Source: BPGX01 sp037447455 | GTDB lineage: Bacteria > Bacteroidota > Bacteroidia > B-17B0 > Aurantibacillaceae | Assembly (NCBI GenBank): GCA_037447455.1 | Contig: JBBIGQ010000004.1 | Span: 101,078-165,077 of the forward strand | DNA: 64,000 nt | Reading direction: 5' to 3' | In this document: piece after piece, positions 17,868-26,465 of the stretch | Numbering within the stretch: position 1 is the stretch's first letter | How the letters are laid out: every line of letters begins with the position of its first letter | Notes under the pieces: generated by a model | Seen by the model: only the letters and a program-made list of their open reading frames with translations | The model's database searches: none | What the model was told of the DNA's origin: nothing | Translations under genes and position numbers: made by a program

Positions 17868-19049
17868 CTAATATTTATGGGATAGTTTCTTAAAGAACAA
17901 AATACCACTTACAAGAATAGCCATACCACCACTTAGCACAAAAGGCAAAGAAGAGTTAATGCTATACCATAACCATCCTGTTAGTCCATTGGAAATTAAG
18001 TATGTAAAACTTTGTAATGTTGTAAAAAAGCCAATAGCTGTTGCGGTTTCCTTTTTATCTACCAGATTGCTGAGCAGTGCCTTAATGTTCCCTTCAACGG
18101 TAGCAGAATAGATACCATACAATACAAATAAAATCAACATATCCTGCCAGGATTGAAATAAAGCTATTCCAGAATATACAATACCAAAAAACAAAAGACC
18201 AGAAGCAATGGTATTTTTCAGTCCTAATTTATCACCTATTATTCCAAAAGGAAAAGCCAATAAAGCATAAGACAGATTGTAAGCCGTGTATAATAAAATC
18301 ACCTGATGATCATTTATTCCATTTGATTTTGCCCTTAATAATAACAACATATCGCTGCTATTAAAAATATAAAACACAATCAATAAGACGGTTACCCATT
18401 TGTAATCCTTACTGGCTCTTGACCAATAGGAAAGTAATTCATTCCAACGTACACGATGCCCCGATACTGTTGAATCGGACAATTTTTTTTCTTTAATAAA
18501 GAAGGAAAATAAAACAGCCAATACACCCGGTAGAAATGAGATTAAAAAAATTGTTTGATAATTTAAATGAAATACCGCCAGAAAGTACAGCGCCAGTGCA
18601 GGACCAACAACAGCCCCCAACGTATCTATACTTCTATGAAAACCAAATACTTTGCCCTTATGTTGTAGATGACTTTCGTCTGAAAGCAGAGCATCACGCG
18701 GCGCCGTGCGAATACCTTTTCCCAATCTATCGGCTATCCGCATTAAGAAAATCCAAAAATAGTTGGGAAAAATAATCATCAAAGGTTTACCCAAAGCACT
18801 TAAAGAATATCCACTCATTATAAATAATTTTCGCTTTTTCAGTTTATCACTCCAGATTCCAAAATACGTTTTACTTAGTGCCGATAATGTTTCTGCACTA
18901 CCCTCTATCAGGCCAATTCCGGCAACACTAATACCAATAGAACTCAAATATAATGGAATAACAGGATATAATAGCTCTGATGCAACATCTGTAAAAAAAC
19001 TAATGACAGATAAAAATAAGATATTTCGGGTGATGTATGAAAAATTCAT
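17868..19049 (-). CDS. MFS transporter
   Basis: About 393 residues with twelve predicted helices. The loop between helices 2 and 3 carries the major facilitator signature in the form GIWSDKLKKRKLFIMSGY, and the equivalent GIIGDKLGLKNTIASG lies in the second half. The GKGIRTAPRDALLSDES stretch is typical of a group of putative efflux MFS proteins. The frame has a TTG at 19055, but the ATG two codons later is preferred. Likely a proton-driven exporter of unknown substrate. Confidence 0.85.
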   Translation of the reverse strand: MNFSYITRNILFLSVISFFTDVASELLYPVIPLYLSSIGISVAGIGLIEGSAETLSALSKTYFGIWSDKLKKRKLFIMSGYSLSALGKPLMIIFPNYFWIFLMRIADRLGKGIRTAPRDALLSDESHLQHKGKVFGFHRSIDTLGAVVGPALALYFLAVFHLNYQTIFLISFLPGVLAVLFSFFIKEKKLSDSTVSGHRVRWNELLSYWSRASKDYKWVTVLLIVFYIFNSSDMLLLLRAKSNGINDHQVILLYTAYNLSYALLAFPFGIIGDKLGLKNTIASGLLFFGIVYSGIALFQSWQDMLILFVLYGIYSATVEGNIKALLSNLVDKKETATAIGFFTTLQSFTYLISNGLTGWLWYSINSSLPFVLSGGMAILVSGILFFKKLSHKY

Positions 19050-19101
19050 TTTCAATCTAAATAAACAAAAACGAATGAGCGGTATTTATCCCCGGCTGTG
19101 T

Positions 19102-19833
19102 TTAATGCTGATTTTTGGGCACAGCGATAAAATTATAGATGATATTCTCTTTAAAGGTTTTATTAAATGCTTCCAATGTATAAGGTGCCTGTTTTTTCAA
19201 AAAAGATTCAAAATCATATAAACAATAATTCTTTGATTCAAAAAAATGAAACATATCCGATGATGTAGTATTGTAATAATCGCCACCACCCAATCCAAAC
19301 TCAAATGCAATGTAAGGATGACTGTTTTCAATTATTTTTTCAGCGCCTTTTAAGACCTTTAACTCCGCACCTTCTACATCAATTTTAATAAACTTAATTT
19401 TAATGTCTTGTGAAATCAAATCATCTAATTTTCTTACTTCTACTTCTATCGGTTTTATTTGGGTATTGGCATCCGAAAATTTTCTTTTGTTTAATCCACT
19501 GTAAGCCGGATTATTTTTTATCCAATAAAATTCTTGTTTTCCGTTCGTATCGGATACAGCATAAGGAAAGACGGTGACTTCAGGAAATTTTAATTTTAAT
19601 TGCTCATAAAAAGAAGGTATTGGTTCTATCGCAAAGTGAGTGCCTTTAGGGGCATAATGAATAAAAATATTTAATATCTCTCCTTTGTGGCATCCAATAT
19701 CTATTGCACAATCCTCCGTTTTTAATAGTTTTTTTATTATCTTTTTCAATAGTATATCATTACGAAGATTAACCGTTATAGGGATATTTAGATCCAACAA
19801 AAGTTTTCTGGTAAAATCTTTCAATTTATTCAC
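19102..19833 (-). CDS. FkbM-family methyltransferase
   Basis: A 243-residue SAM-dependent methyltransferase. Motif I is AIDIGCHKGE (about residues 38-47), followed by the acidic E of AIEPIP and by KFIKIDVEGAELKVLKGAE, the IDVEG signature of the FkbM family. FkbM enzymes O-methylate sugars and other small molecules. The best start is GTG at 19833, since no other start codon precedes motif I. This overlaps the end of the heme A synthase gene by 8 bases, an odd partner for such an enzyme. Confidence 0.82.
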   Translation of the reverse strand: MNKLKDFTRKLLLDLNIPITVNLRNDILLKKIIKKLLKTEDCAIDIGCHKGEILNIFIHYAPKGTHFAIEPIPSFYEQLKLKFPEVTVFPYAVSDTNGKQEFYWIKNNPAYSGLNKRKFSDANTQIKPIEVEVRKLDDLISQDIKIKFIKIDVEGAELKVLKGAEKIIENSHPYIAFEFGLGGGDYYNTTSSDMFHFFESKNYCLYDFESFLKKQAPYTLEAFNKTFKENIIYNFIAVPKNQH

Positions 19834-20881
19834 TTAAGATATTTTTTCGGGTTAATAAAAAAATCAGATAAAGAGCCGTGCTATATAAAAAGAAAGCCAC
19901 TGTCTGATGAAGTACACCAAGAACAATTGGCACCTGATACAAAAGTGTAAAAATACCCAACATAAACTGTATCGTAACAAAATAGATGAGCCAGGATACA
20001 GCACGTTGCTGATTATCTTTGAGTTGATGTTTTGAAGATAAATACCAAAGATATATAGTAATTAAAACAACGACAATCGCTAATATTCGGTGAATAAACT
20101 GAACCCCTGCAGGTACATCCAAAAAATTTTTTAACCAACTGTCATAAACTAAAATCGTATCGGATGGAAACCATTCATTTCCCATTTTGGGCCATGTATT
20201 GTAGAACATACCTGCTTTCAGACCAGCCACAAAAGCTCCGTATTTAATTTGAACAAGTAATACAATAAAAAAAACTAAAACCCAATAAAAATATCTTTTC
20301 TCATCTTTTGAAGTTTGAAAACTATATTTGTAGTATAAAACATCTAAAAAATACCAAAACGTAAATCCAAATACTAAAAATGCATTGAGCAAATGGGTAG
20401 CCAGACGGTAATGGCTTACGGTCGGCTTGTCAACCAATCCGCTTTTCACCATCCACCAACCGATGAGCCCTTGCAATGCACCGAGTACGAACAGTATCAG
20501 AATTTTTTTATAGAACCCTTGTGGTATTTTTTTCTTAAAATGAAGAATCATAAAACCTACAATAAAAACAAGTCCTATCAATCTTCCGATAAAGCGATGC
20601 ACATATTCCCACCAAAAAATACTTTTAAATTCTTCCAAACTCATTCCAAAGTTTTTAATTTTATATTCCGGGCTCTCCTGATATTTATGAAAATGTTGCA
20701 TCCAACTTTCTTCCGATAAAGGCGGCAAAGAGCCCATCACACTCCAATCTGTAATGGATAAGCCCGAATGCGTTAATCGTGTAATAGACCCCACTACTAC
20801 CATAACATAAATAAGCACAGCACCCGTTAACAGCCAGATAGCAAAGGGTTTAAAAGGGTTTTGTTTAAGTAAGGAATACAT
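19826..20881 (-). CDS. ctaA: Heme A synthase (CtaA/COX15 type)
   Basis: Oxidises the methyl group of heme O to make heme A for cytochrome c oxidase. The 351-residue membrane protein has eight helices and the family landmarks GSITRLTHSGLSITDW near the N-terminus, WWEYVHRFIGRLIG with its histidine, a histidine-bearing helix near SHYRLATHLLNAF, and the second-half pair FIHRILAI and GVLHQTVAF. It follows the CoA-transferase gene by only 6 bases. ctaB and the oxidase subunits are elsewhere. Confidence 0.9.
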   Translation of the reverse strand: MYSLLKQNPFKPFAIWLLTGAVLIYVMVVVGSITRLTHSGLSITDWSVMGSLPPLSEESWMQHFHKYQESPEYKIKNFGMSLEEFKSIFWWEYVHRFIGRLIGLVFIVGFMILHFKKKIPQGFYKKILILFVLGALQGLIGWWMVKSGLVDKPTVSHYRLATHLLNAFLVFGFTFWYFLDVLYYKYSFQTSKDEKRYFYWVLVFFIVLLVQIKYGAFVAGLKAGMFYNTWPKMGNEWFPSDTILVYDSWLKNFLDVPAGVQFIHRILAIVVVLITIYLWYLSSKHQLKDNQQRAVSWLIYFVTIQFMLGIFTLLYQVPIVLGVLHQTVAFFLYSTALYLIFLLTRKNILSE

Positions 20882-20887
20882 AAATGC

Positions 20888-21550
20888 TTAATCCTGGGGC
20901 ATTTCCACTACATCGTCAGGGATAATTAACTTGCCGGCAGTAGATTTTTTGATTTGCTCCACGGTAACACCCGGCGCTATCTCCCTTAAAATAAATCCGC
21001 CTTCTTTTAGGTCAATATCGTAAACACCTAATTCTGTTACAATTTTTTTGACGCACCGAACACCTGTAAGCGGTAAAGTACATTCTACCAAAAGCTTAGA
21101 TTCACCATGTTTATTTACTTGCTGCATAGCGACAATAATATTTTTAGCAGAAGCCACCAGATCCATTGCACCGCCCATTCCTTTTACCATTTTTCCGGGA
21201 ATTTTCCAGTTAGCAATGTCACCTTTTTCACTGACTTCCATAGCACCTAATATCGTAAGATCAATGCGTTGAGAACGAATCATACCAAAACTCATAGCAG
21301 AGTCAAATATAGAAGCCCCCGGCAGCAATGTAACCGTTTGTTTGCCAGCATTGATAAGATCTGCGTCTTCTTCTCCTTCACACGGAAAAGGACCCATGCC
21401 CAAAATACCATTTTCAGATTGTAATACCACATTAAGACCTACAGGAATATAATTCGCTACTAATGTAGGAATACCTATACCCAGATTAACATACATTCCG
21501 TCTTTTACCTCTTTTACGATGCGTTTAGCAATGCCATTCTTATCTAACAT
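20888..21550 (-). CDS. scoB: 3-oxoacid CoA-transferase beta subunit
   Basis: Small subunit of a heterodimeric enzyme that moves CoA between succinyl-CoA and acetoacetate. The 220-residue protein has the class I CoA-transferase pattern: NLGIGIPTLVANY, then QSENGILGMGPFP with the catalytic E46, then GGAMDLV and ECTLPLTGVRCVKKIVTELGVYDID. The alpha subunit usually directly precedes it, but here the upstream 337 bases hold only a duplicated hairpin element, so scoA is either elsewhere or missing. It may be transcribed with heme A synthase. A 3-hydroxybutyrate dehydrogenase at 31211 belongs to the same ketone-body pathway. Confidence 0.9.
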   Translation of the reverse strand: MLDKNGIAKRIVKEVKDGMYVNLGIGIPTLVANYIPVGLNVVLQSENGILGMGPFPCEGEEDADLINAGKQTVTLLPGASIFDSAMSFGMIRSQRIDLTILGAMEVSEKGDIANWKIPGKMVKGMGGAMDLVASAKNIIVAMQQVNKHGESKLLVECTLPLTGVRCVKKIVTELGVYDIDLKEGGFILREIAPGVTVEQIKKSTAGKLIIPDDVVEMPQD

Positions 21551-21575
21551 ATCTTACTATATTTTATGCACTGCA

Positions 21576-21753
21576 AATATGCATAATATGTTGCAATCAA
21601 AGAAAATTTTTACCTTAATTTAAGTAACATATTATGCATATTCACGAACACCTTATTAAAAAAAACAGCGCGTGAGTAAATTGCATAATAGGTTGCAATC
21701 AAAGAAAATTTTTACCTTAATTTAAGTAACATATTATGCATATTCACGAACAC
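21576..21753. repeat. Duplicated 72-bp element with long inverted arms
   Basis: The 337-base gap 21551-21887 contains two copies of a 72-bp sequence (21580-21651 and 21682-21753) that differ at a single base. In copy 1 the ends form a 17-bp perfect inverted repeat (21576-21592 with 21626-21642) around a 33-base centre. In copy 2 the same arms carry one mismatch. The core arm is TGCATAATATGTT / AACATATTATGCA. The element is not an IR-flanked coding unit, and no ORF lies in it. Possible roles are paired operator sites for the divergent scoB and DUF4421 genes, an RNA hairpin, or a small non-autonomous mobile element. Apart from this and the promoter at 21862 I see nothing else in the gap. Confidence 0.85.
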
Positions 21754-21861
21754 TTTAATTTAAAGAAAAAGAAGGTGAATAAATATTACCATTCAAAAAA
21801 TAGAATGCTTTATTAAAACTACAGCAAAACTTCTGTAAAACAAAGGATTTATTATATTTAC

Positions 21862-21869
21862 TAAATTTG
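21862..21869 (+). promoter_or_regulatory. Promoter -7 box (TAAATTTG)
   Basis: Exact TAnnTTTG ending 18 bases before the ATG at 21888. It overlaps the upstream TTG start option at 21867, arguing against that longer start. Confidence 0.45.
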
Positions 21870-21887
21870 TCTCATCATTTTTATTTT

Positions 21888-22991
21888 ATGAGAAAAGTAT
21901 TTTTATACTTTAGTATATTTATAGGTTTACACTCTTTTTACTCACAACAAGAAAATAAAAGTATTAATATCGGGATAAATATAAATCGTCCTAAAAACTG
22001 GGATACAATCTATTATACTTCATACACACATAAGCTGAATATCTATGTGGGCTATAGCCAGTTAAACTACAATTTTGATATAAGTTCAACTTATCAGCAT
22101 CCATACAAATATCCTATTAACATCAATTATACTACCAATACTCCTGTTAATACATCAATTGGATTTTCTTATGATAAAATTTCCTTAGGCATTGGATTGT
22201 CCAGGAAATACACATACGATAGTACGCAATCCAAGCCGAAAACAAAATTCACAGCATACAATTTTTCTTTTGGTGGTAATAAGTTTATTATAGAACCTTA
22301 TTATACATCGTTCAAAGGTTTTTATGACAGCAATACCCCTAAAAACGATACCTTATCCTTTAAAAGAACTAACCGCTATCATGCCGATCCATCTATGGAA
22401 ATACAAAGTATCAAAGTGAATGGTATTTATTTTTTTAATAATAAAAAATTTGCCTACAGAGCATTATCGGGTTATTCATACAGACAAATGAAATCAAAAG
22501 GCAGTTGGTTAGCCATTGCCAATGTTTATTATACGCGTATGAAATCGGATAGTATGATTTATCCCCAATCGGTAGAATTGGCGTATGATAGCGTTAAAAA
22601 AATTAACCGGTTTAGTACTTATGGGTTTAATATAGGTGGCGGCTATGGCCATACCTTTGCTATTGGTAAAAAGAAAAGATTTTTTATTGGCTTTACATTA
22701 GGGCTGATGCTTGGCTACCAAAACCGTGCTATTTATTTCAAAGATAGTATTGAAGTAAATGATTCAAAAATAGGAAGTGCTTTTGATGTCAGAATGTCGA
22801 CAGGATGGACTACCGATAAGTTTTTTCTGGTAGTTTATACATCGGCAGATAGAGTGCTAATAAAATATCAGAAGCTAACATTTTCAACTTATATTGTTCC
22901 TGTAAATTTTATGTTAGGGTTTCGGTTTAATTTAAAACCACCTAAGCCATACAGATGGTTTATGAATACAAAATTGTATTCTTGGCTATAA
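21888..22991 (+). CDS. DUF4421-like outer membrane protein
   Basis: A 367-residue exported protein with a signal peptide (MRKVFLYFSIFIGLHSFYSQ) followed by alternating aromatic beta strands and short turns, as in an outer membrane barrel. The order of blocks (NIYVGYSQLNYNFDISS, SIGFSYDKISLGIGL, FSFGGNKFIIEPYYTSFKGFY, FNNKKFAYRALSGYSYRQMKSKGSWL) is that of DUF4421 proteins from Bacteroidota. No function is known for the family. Two decayed barrel genes follow on the same strand. Confidence 0.72.
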   Translation: MRKVFLYFSIFIGLHSFYSQQENKSINIGININRPKNWDTIYYTSYTHKLNIYVGYSQLNYNFDISSTYQHPYKYPININYTTNTPVNTSIGFSYDKISLGIGLSRKYTYDSTQSKPKTKFTAYNFSFGGNKFIIEPYYTSFKGFYDSNTPKNDTLSFKRTNRYHADPSMEIQSIKVNGIYFFNNKKFAYRALSGYSYRQMKSKGSWLAIANVYYTRMKSDSMIYPQSVELAYDSVKKINRFSTYGFNIGGGYGHTFAIGKKKRFFIGFTLGLMLGYQNRAIYFKDSIEVNDSKIGSAFDVRMSTGWTTDKFFLVVYTSADRVLIKYQKLTFSTYIVPVNFMLGFRFNLKPPKPYRWFMNTKLYSWL

Positions 22992-23013
22992 TGTATCCCA
23001 ACTATTAATTTCA

Positions 23014-23021
23014 TATCTTTG
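23014..23021 (+). promoter_or_regulatory. Promoter -7 box (TATCTTTG) before a decayed gene
   Basis: Exact TAnnTTTG, 22 bases before the ATG at 23044, suggesting the damaged gene can still be transcribed. Confidence 0.35.
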
Positions 23022-23043
23022 CACGTAATTATACTCCTGCCTT

Positions 23044-23647
23044 ATGCACAAGTTGATAGTTTGGGTAATATTTTGCTTTCAGGTTGTCACACAAGATTTT
23101 AATGCCAGTAAAAAATGGTTTTCATTAGGCATGAGAAGTACGGCAAGTATTTTTTCACAGGACGGGCAGGTATTGGTGTCGGCGGGCAGTTTCGTATTCA
23201 GTTCAATGAAAGATTAAACTCCGATTGGTTTGCAGATTATATTACGATTAATGTTCAAAATAAAGTAAAAAGTGAATATGCACACATTGGTTTGTCCATT
23301 TTGTTTTATCCGTTTACGAATATGCTCTATCCCAAAATTATTCAGCCCTATATTTTAGCAGGACACTGTTTTGATTTTAATAAAAAAACATCTATTACCG
23401 ACCCATCTCAATATAAAGAACAATGGGGATAGCAGTGCAGGCAGGTATTGGTTCACATGTAAATGTTACAGAACGTTTAGATATTACCTTGATGGCACAA
23501 TATATGATTCATCTCACATCAGAGATTGATTTTGAAGAAACACCGCCAGATAAAATTATTTTTCATCAACATTCGCATAATACCTTAGAAGGGCATTTGC
23601 TATTTACTACGAGCATCAACTACAAAATTTTTAGTTATGGTAAATAA
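23044..23647 (+). pseudogene. Outer membrane beta-barrel protein gene, two frameshifts
   Basis: The ATG at 23044 begins MHKLIVWVIFCFQVV, a signal-like peptide, and runs into a stop after 57 codons. The continuation is in other frames: 23115-23432 and then 23423-23647. Restoring one T in the T run near 23145 would join the first two parts (reading ASIFFTGRAGIGVGGQF). Restoring one G in the G run near 23423 would join the next two (reading KEQWGIAVQAGIG). The rebuilt product is a barrel-like protein of about 200 residues ending KIFSYGK. Both lesions are in homopolymers, so sequencing error must be excluded, although the next gene is also broken. Confidence 0.75.
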
Positions 23648-24194
23648 GATGCTCTTCCTGTTTTTAGTGCTGAATACTTTCTTTATTCAAATTTATGGAC
23701 AAGACGATACATTTATTAGAAAGGGATTGGTAAAATCTACTGCGACAATTGCACCTTCCAAAATGCTGTCTCGTAATATCTCACCATTTTACATTCACGG
23801 AATTTTAGAATATTATGCAGAAAACAATGTATCTATTGCTGGAGAAGGGTATTATTATTTAGGAGCACTTTCCGAAAAAGAATCCATTCTGAACTACCAT
23901 CATAGTTTGTTTTTTGGCTGTAACTAGCATTGGATACATAAGAACAGCGATGCGTATCTAGGTTTAGAACCTGACATTAGTATGACAGAAATATCTGTTA
24001 CACTGAATCTGAAGACACAAAAGATATTGTCTGTTAATCCATTAATAGGTGTAAATATCGGATATAATTTTTTTGTTGGAAAATATGTTCACTTTTTTGT
24101 GCAAAATAAATGGGTGTATGGAGAACATATCCTGCTTTCTCCTTTGAACTTAAGTGATTTCAGAATTTCTGCAGGGCTTGGCTTTCAGATATAA
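23637..24194 (+). pseudogene. Outer membrane beta-barrel protein gene with internal TAG stop
   Basis: A signal peptide (MLFLFLVLNTFFIQIYGQ) is followed by barrel-like strands to an in-frame TAG at 23925-23927. The same frame then continues with HWIHKNSDAYLGLEPDIS to a normal end FRISAGLGFQI at 24194. A single C-to-T change of a CAG glutamine codon would explain the stop, and Q fits the local sequence. The intact product would be about 185 residues. It overlaps the preceding decayed gene by 11 bases, so the two were once a coupled pair. I infer an outer membrane location from strand pattern only. Confidence 0.75.
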
Positions 24195-24206
24195 TGTGTT
24201 AATATG

Positions 24207-25247
24207 CTATTTCAAAAAATAACTATAGTTCTGAAACAGTTTGCCGAAAACATAATATTGAATTAGCGCGGTTTCTGTTTCATTCGTTTCCCACGCAGGG
24301 AATCTTACAAACAATAAATCCGGATCATACTTATAGTCCTTTCCATATTTACTGTTTATTTCGGGAGTAGAAGGTTTGTAATAAAATGAGTATGTTTTTA
24401 TGTGTGCCGGATTTTTGTATGAAAGATTTAATTGTGCAAATGGCTTGATAAGAGCAATGGAGTCAACTAATTTTTTATTAAGATGTGTAATCAGTTTATT
24501 CGCATTTAAATTTTGCAAATATGCTAAGTATTGTTTGACTTTAATTGCTTGCGTATTAATTTTCTGTCCATTGCCGTTCCACACAACAAACTCATTAGTA
24601 CTAATAATTTCTATTTTGAAAGAAGAATCGGGTTTTTCAAAATTTTTATATTCCACATAATTCAGTTCAGGTGGTGTAACATTGATGACTAAATTACTTC
24701 TCCAATCTTCTGCATTCGTAAAATACCGAACCGTTAAGTATCCTGTGAAGCCGGGAATGTGGCAGATAAATGGGTCGTCGTAGTTTTTATCTTCGTCTAA
24801 ATTGGTGAGCAACATAAATGTTCCTTCATAATCTTGTGTGTTATGCCCAACGTAGTATTGTTTAATCAATTTCCTATCTGAAAAAATTCTTACTTGAGTA
24901 GCAAAACCCGCCATTGTTCTGAGCACACCGGCCTTCATAGATTTGGGCACAGGATATTTCACTTCTACCCTTCGGATAGTATAAAGAAGTGTTTGAACAG
25001 CATCGGTTCGTGCTTTATATTTATCATTCACGTACCATCCATCTTTTTTTCTTTCTAATGTTACAGAATTCCCCTTTTTATCAGATAAAATTATCCTGGT
25101 AATGCTGGTCGTATCTTCTACTCTAAAGTTTTTTGCTTCTTCGTTTAAAGTGGACGTTTTTCCTTTGATGGTTTTTACCCAAAATGCTATAAAAAGCAGT
25201 ACAATAATACTTACAATCAATAGAATAGTTCCCCCACTTTTTTTCAT
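24207..25247 (-). CDS. DUF4340-like membrane-anchored protein
   Basis: A 346-residue protein with one N-terminal membrane anchor (residues about 7-24) and a large extracytoplasmic part. The early VTLERKKDGWYVNDKYKARTDAVQTLLYTIRRVEVKYPV segment is the recognisable start of a DUF4340 domain. In other Bacteroidota, DUF4340 proteins sit near gliding and ABC-transport genes; here it precedes no such set but is 9 bases after the PorP/SprF gene on the same strand. Function unknown. Confidence 0.7.
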   Translation of the reverse strand: MKKSGGTILLIVSIIVLLFIAFWVKTIKGKTSTLNEEAKNFRVEDTTSITRIILSDKKGNSVTLERKKDGWYVNDKYKARTDAVQTLLYTIRRVEVKYPVPKSMKAGVLRTMAGFATQVRIFSDRKLIKQYYVGHNTQDYEGTFMLLTNLDEDKNYDDPFICHIPGFTGYLTVRYFTNAEDWRSNLVINVTPPELNYVEYKNFEKPDSSFKIEIISTNEFVVWNGNGQKINTQAIKVKQYLAYLQNLNANKLITHLNKKLVDSIALIKPFAQLNLSYKNPAHIKTYSFYYKPSTPEINSKYGKDYKYDPDLLFVRFPAWETNETETALIQYYVFGKLFQNYSYFLK

Positions 25248-25256
25248 GAATAAAAA

Positions 25257-26315
25257 TTACTTGGTGTTTTTATATTCGGACTTTTGCGCAAACAAAGCAT
25301 CTGCAAGAATGTTGTATCGTAAAGATATTTCATAACCGCCGGTGCCCTTAGTAGCTATTTTGTAAGTAGAGATATTGTAATCATAAGAGATGTTTATAGC
25401 AAATGACCCCATATCAAACAAGAGTTGGGCAATTAAAGCATCTTTGTTTCTGTAATAAAGACCAAATCCGGTTTTTATTTCCTTTTTCTCACCCGTAATT
25501 TTTGTTCCATTTTTGAAACGATACAGAACGTGTGTACCTAAATTTAATTCTCTGGCGGGCTTTTGTAGTTGATACAAAATATTAGGCATTACGCTGATGG
25601 CTGTTCCACTGATATCAAACAATCCGGTAGCGTGAAAGGCAAAACGGGCAGGCAGGCGATAATCGGATGCTGTTGTATAACTTAATTTGGGGGCATTGAT
25701 GTGAAAAGCACCAATACCTAATTTTATGGATGTAATATAATCACGTTCTTCGCTTGTTTTTTTAGTAGAGTACTCATAGGCAAGTCCTGCCCCTACATCG
25801 GTGTATGTAAACTTTCGGAATGAAAAATATTCTCCGCTGGGTAAGTTCTCGTCAAACTTTTCTCCGTCAAATTGTTGTGAAAAGATAAGTTTGGGGTATT
25901 TGGCATTGTTGGTTACCGGTCCTCCACAAATACCTACACTGAAAGCCGAATTTTTAGAAACTTTTAGAATACCACTTACATTTAATCCGATGCTTAACAG
26001 AGAAAAATTGGCGGATCCTGCCGCGTCATTATAAACTGACAATCCACCACCCACAAAAGCATTTCGCTTTTTGTTTTTGAAAAATCCTCCATCTACCTGC
26101 AAAGCCATTGTTTTAAAAGGATTGCCCATAGCCGACCATTGATTGCGATAATTGGCTATAGCCCGAAAATAGCCGTTAAAAAAACCTGTGTAGGCAGGAG
26201 AGATAAAGAGCGGCGATTCCTGAATTTGAGAGAAGTGTATGTCTTGCGGAAAAGCAGATTTCATGGAAGATAATATGAGAAATAAAACGAATAAATAACT
26301 ATAGATTTTTTTCAT
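25257..26315 (-). CDS. PorP/SprF-family type IX secretion membrane protein
   Basis: A 352-residue outer membrane protein with a signal peptide (ending SAFPQ) and the family opening DIHFSQIQESPLFISPAYTGFF, then NYRNQWSAMGNPFKTMALQVDGGFF. PorP/SprF proteins are barrel partners of the type IX secretion system and are often paired with a specific large cargo having a type B sorting domain. Such a cargo lies at 62699-64000, but it is not adjacent, so a partnership is not shown. It probably shares a transcript with the DUF4340 gene. Confidence 0.88.
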   Translation of the reverse strand: MKKIYSYLFVLFLILSSMKSAFPQDIHFSQIQESPLFISPAYTGFFNGYFRAIANYRNQWSAMGNPFKTMALQVDGGFFKNKKRNAFVGGGLSVYNDAAGSANFSLLSIGLNVSGILKVSKNSAFSVGICGGPVTNNAKYPKLIFSQQFDGEKFDENLPSGEYFSFRKFTYTDVGAGLAYEYSTKKTSEERDYITSIKLGIGAFHINAPKLSYTTASDYRLPARFAFHATGLFDISGTAISVMPNILYQLQKPARELNLGTHVLYRFKNGTKITGEKKEIKTGFGLYYRNKDALIAQLLFDMGSFAINISYDYNISTYKIATKGTGGYEISLRYNILADALFAQKSEYKNTK

Positions 26316-26465
26316 TATACAGAATAATGCAGGGCAAATATGATGAAAATGTTATGAAAAAAAAAATTTTTGTAGGTATTAAATCATAAGAATATCAAAA
26401 AGTAAACTTGCTGATCAATACTTAAAACAAGAACGAACAAATTGGAATGAATGTATCTTGTCCTT

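Noticed and set aside
23925..23927. TAG read as pyrrolysine
   Set aside because: No pyl genes or related enzyme family are in view, and a C-to-T change of CAG in an already decayed locus is simpler.
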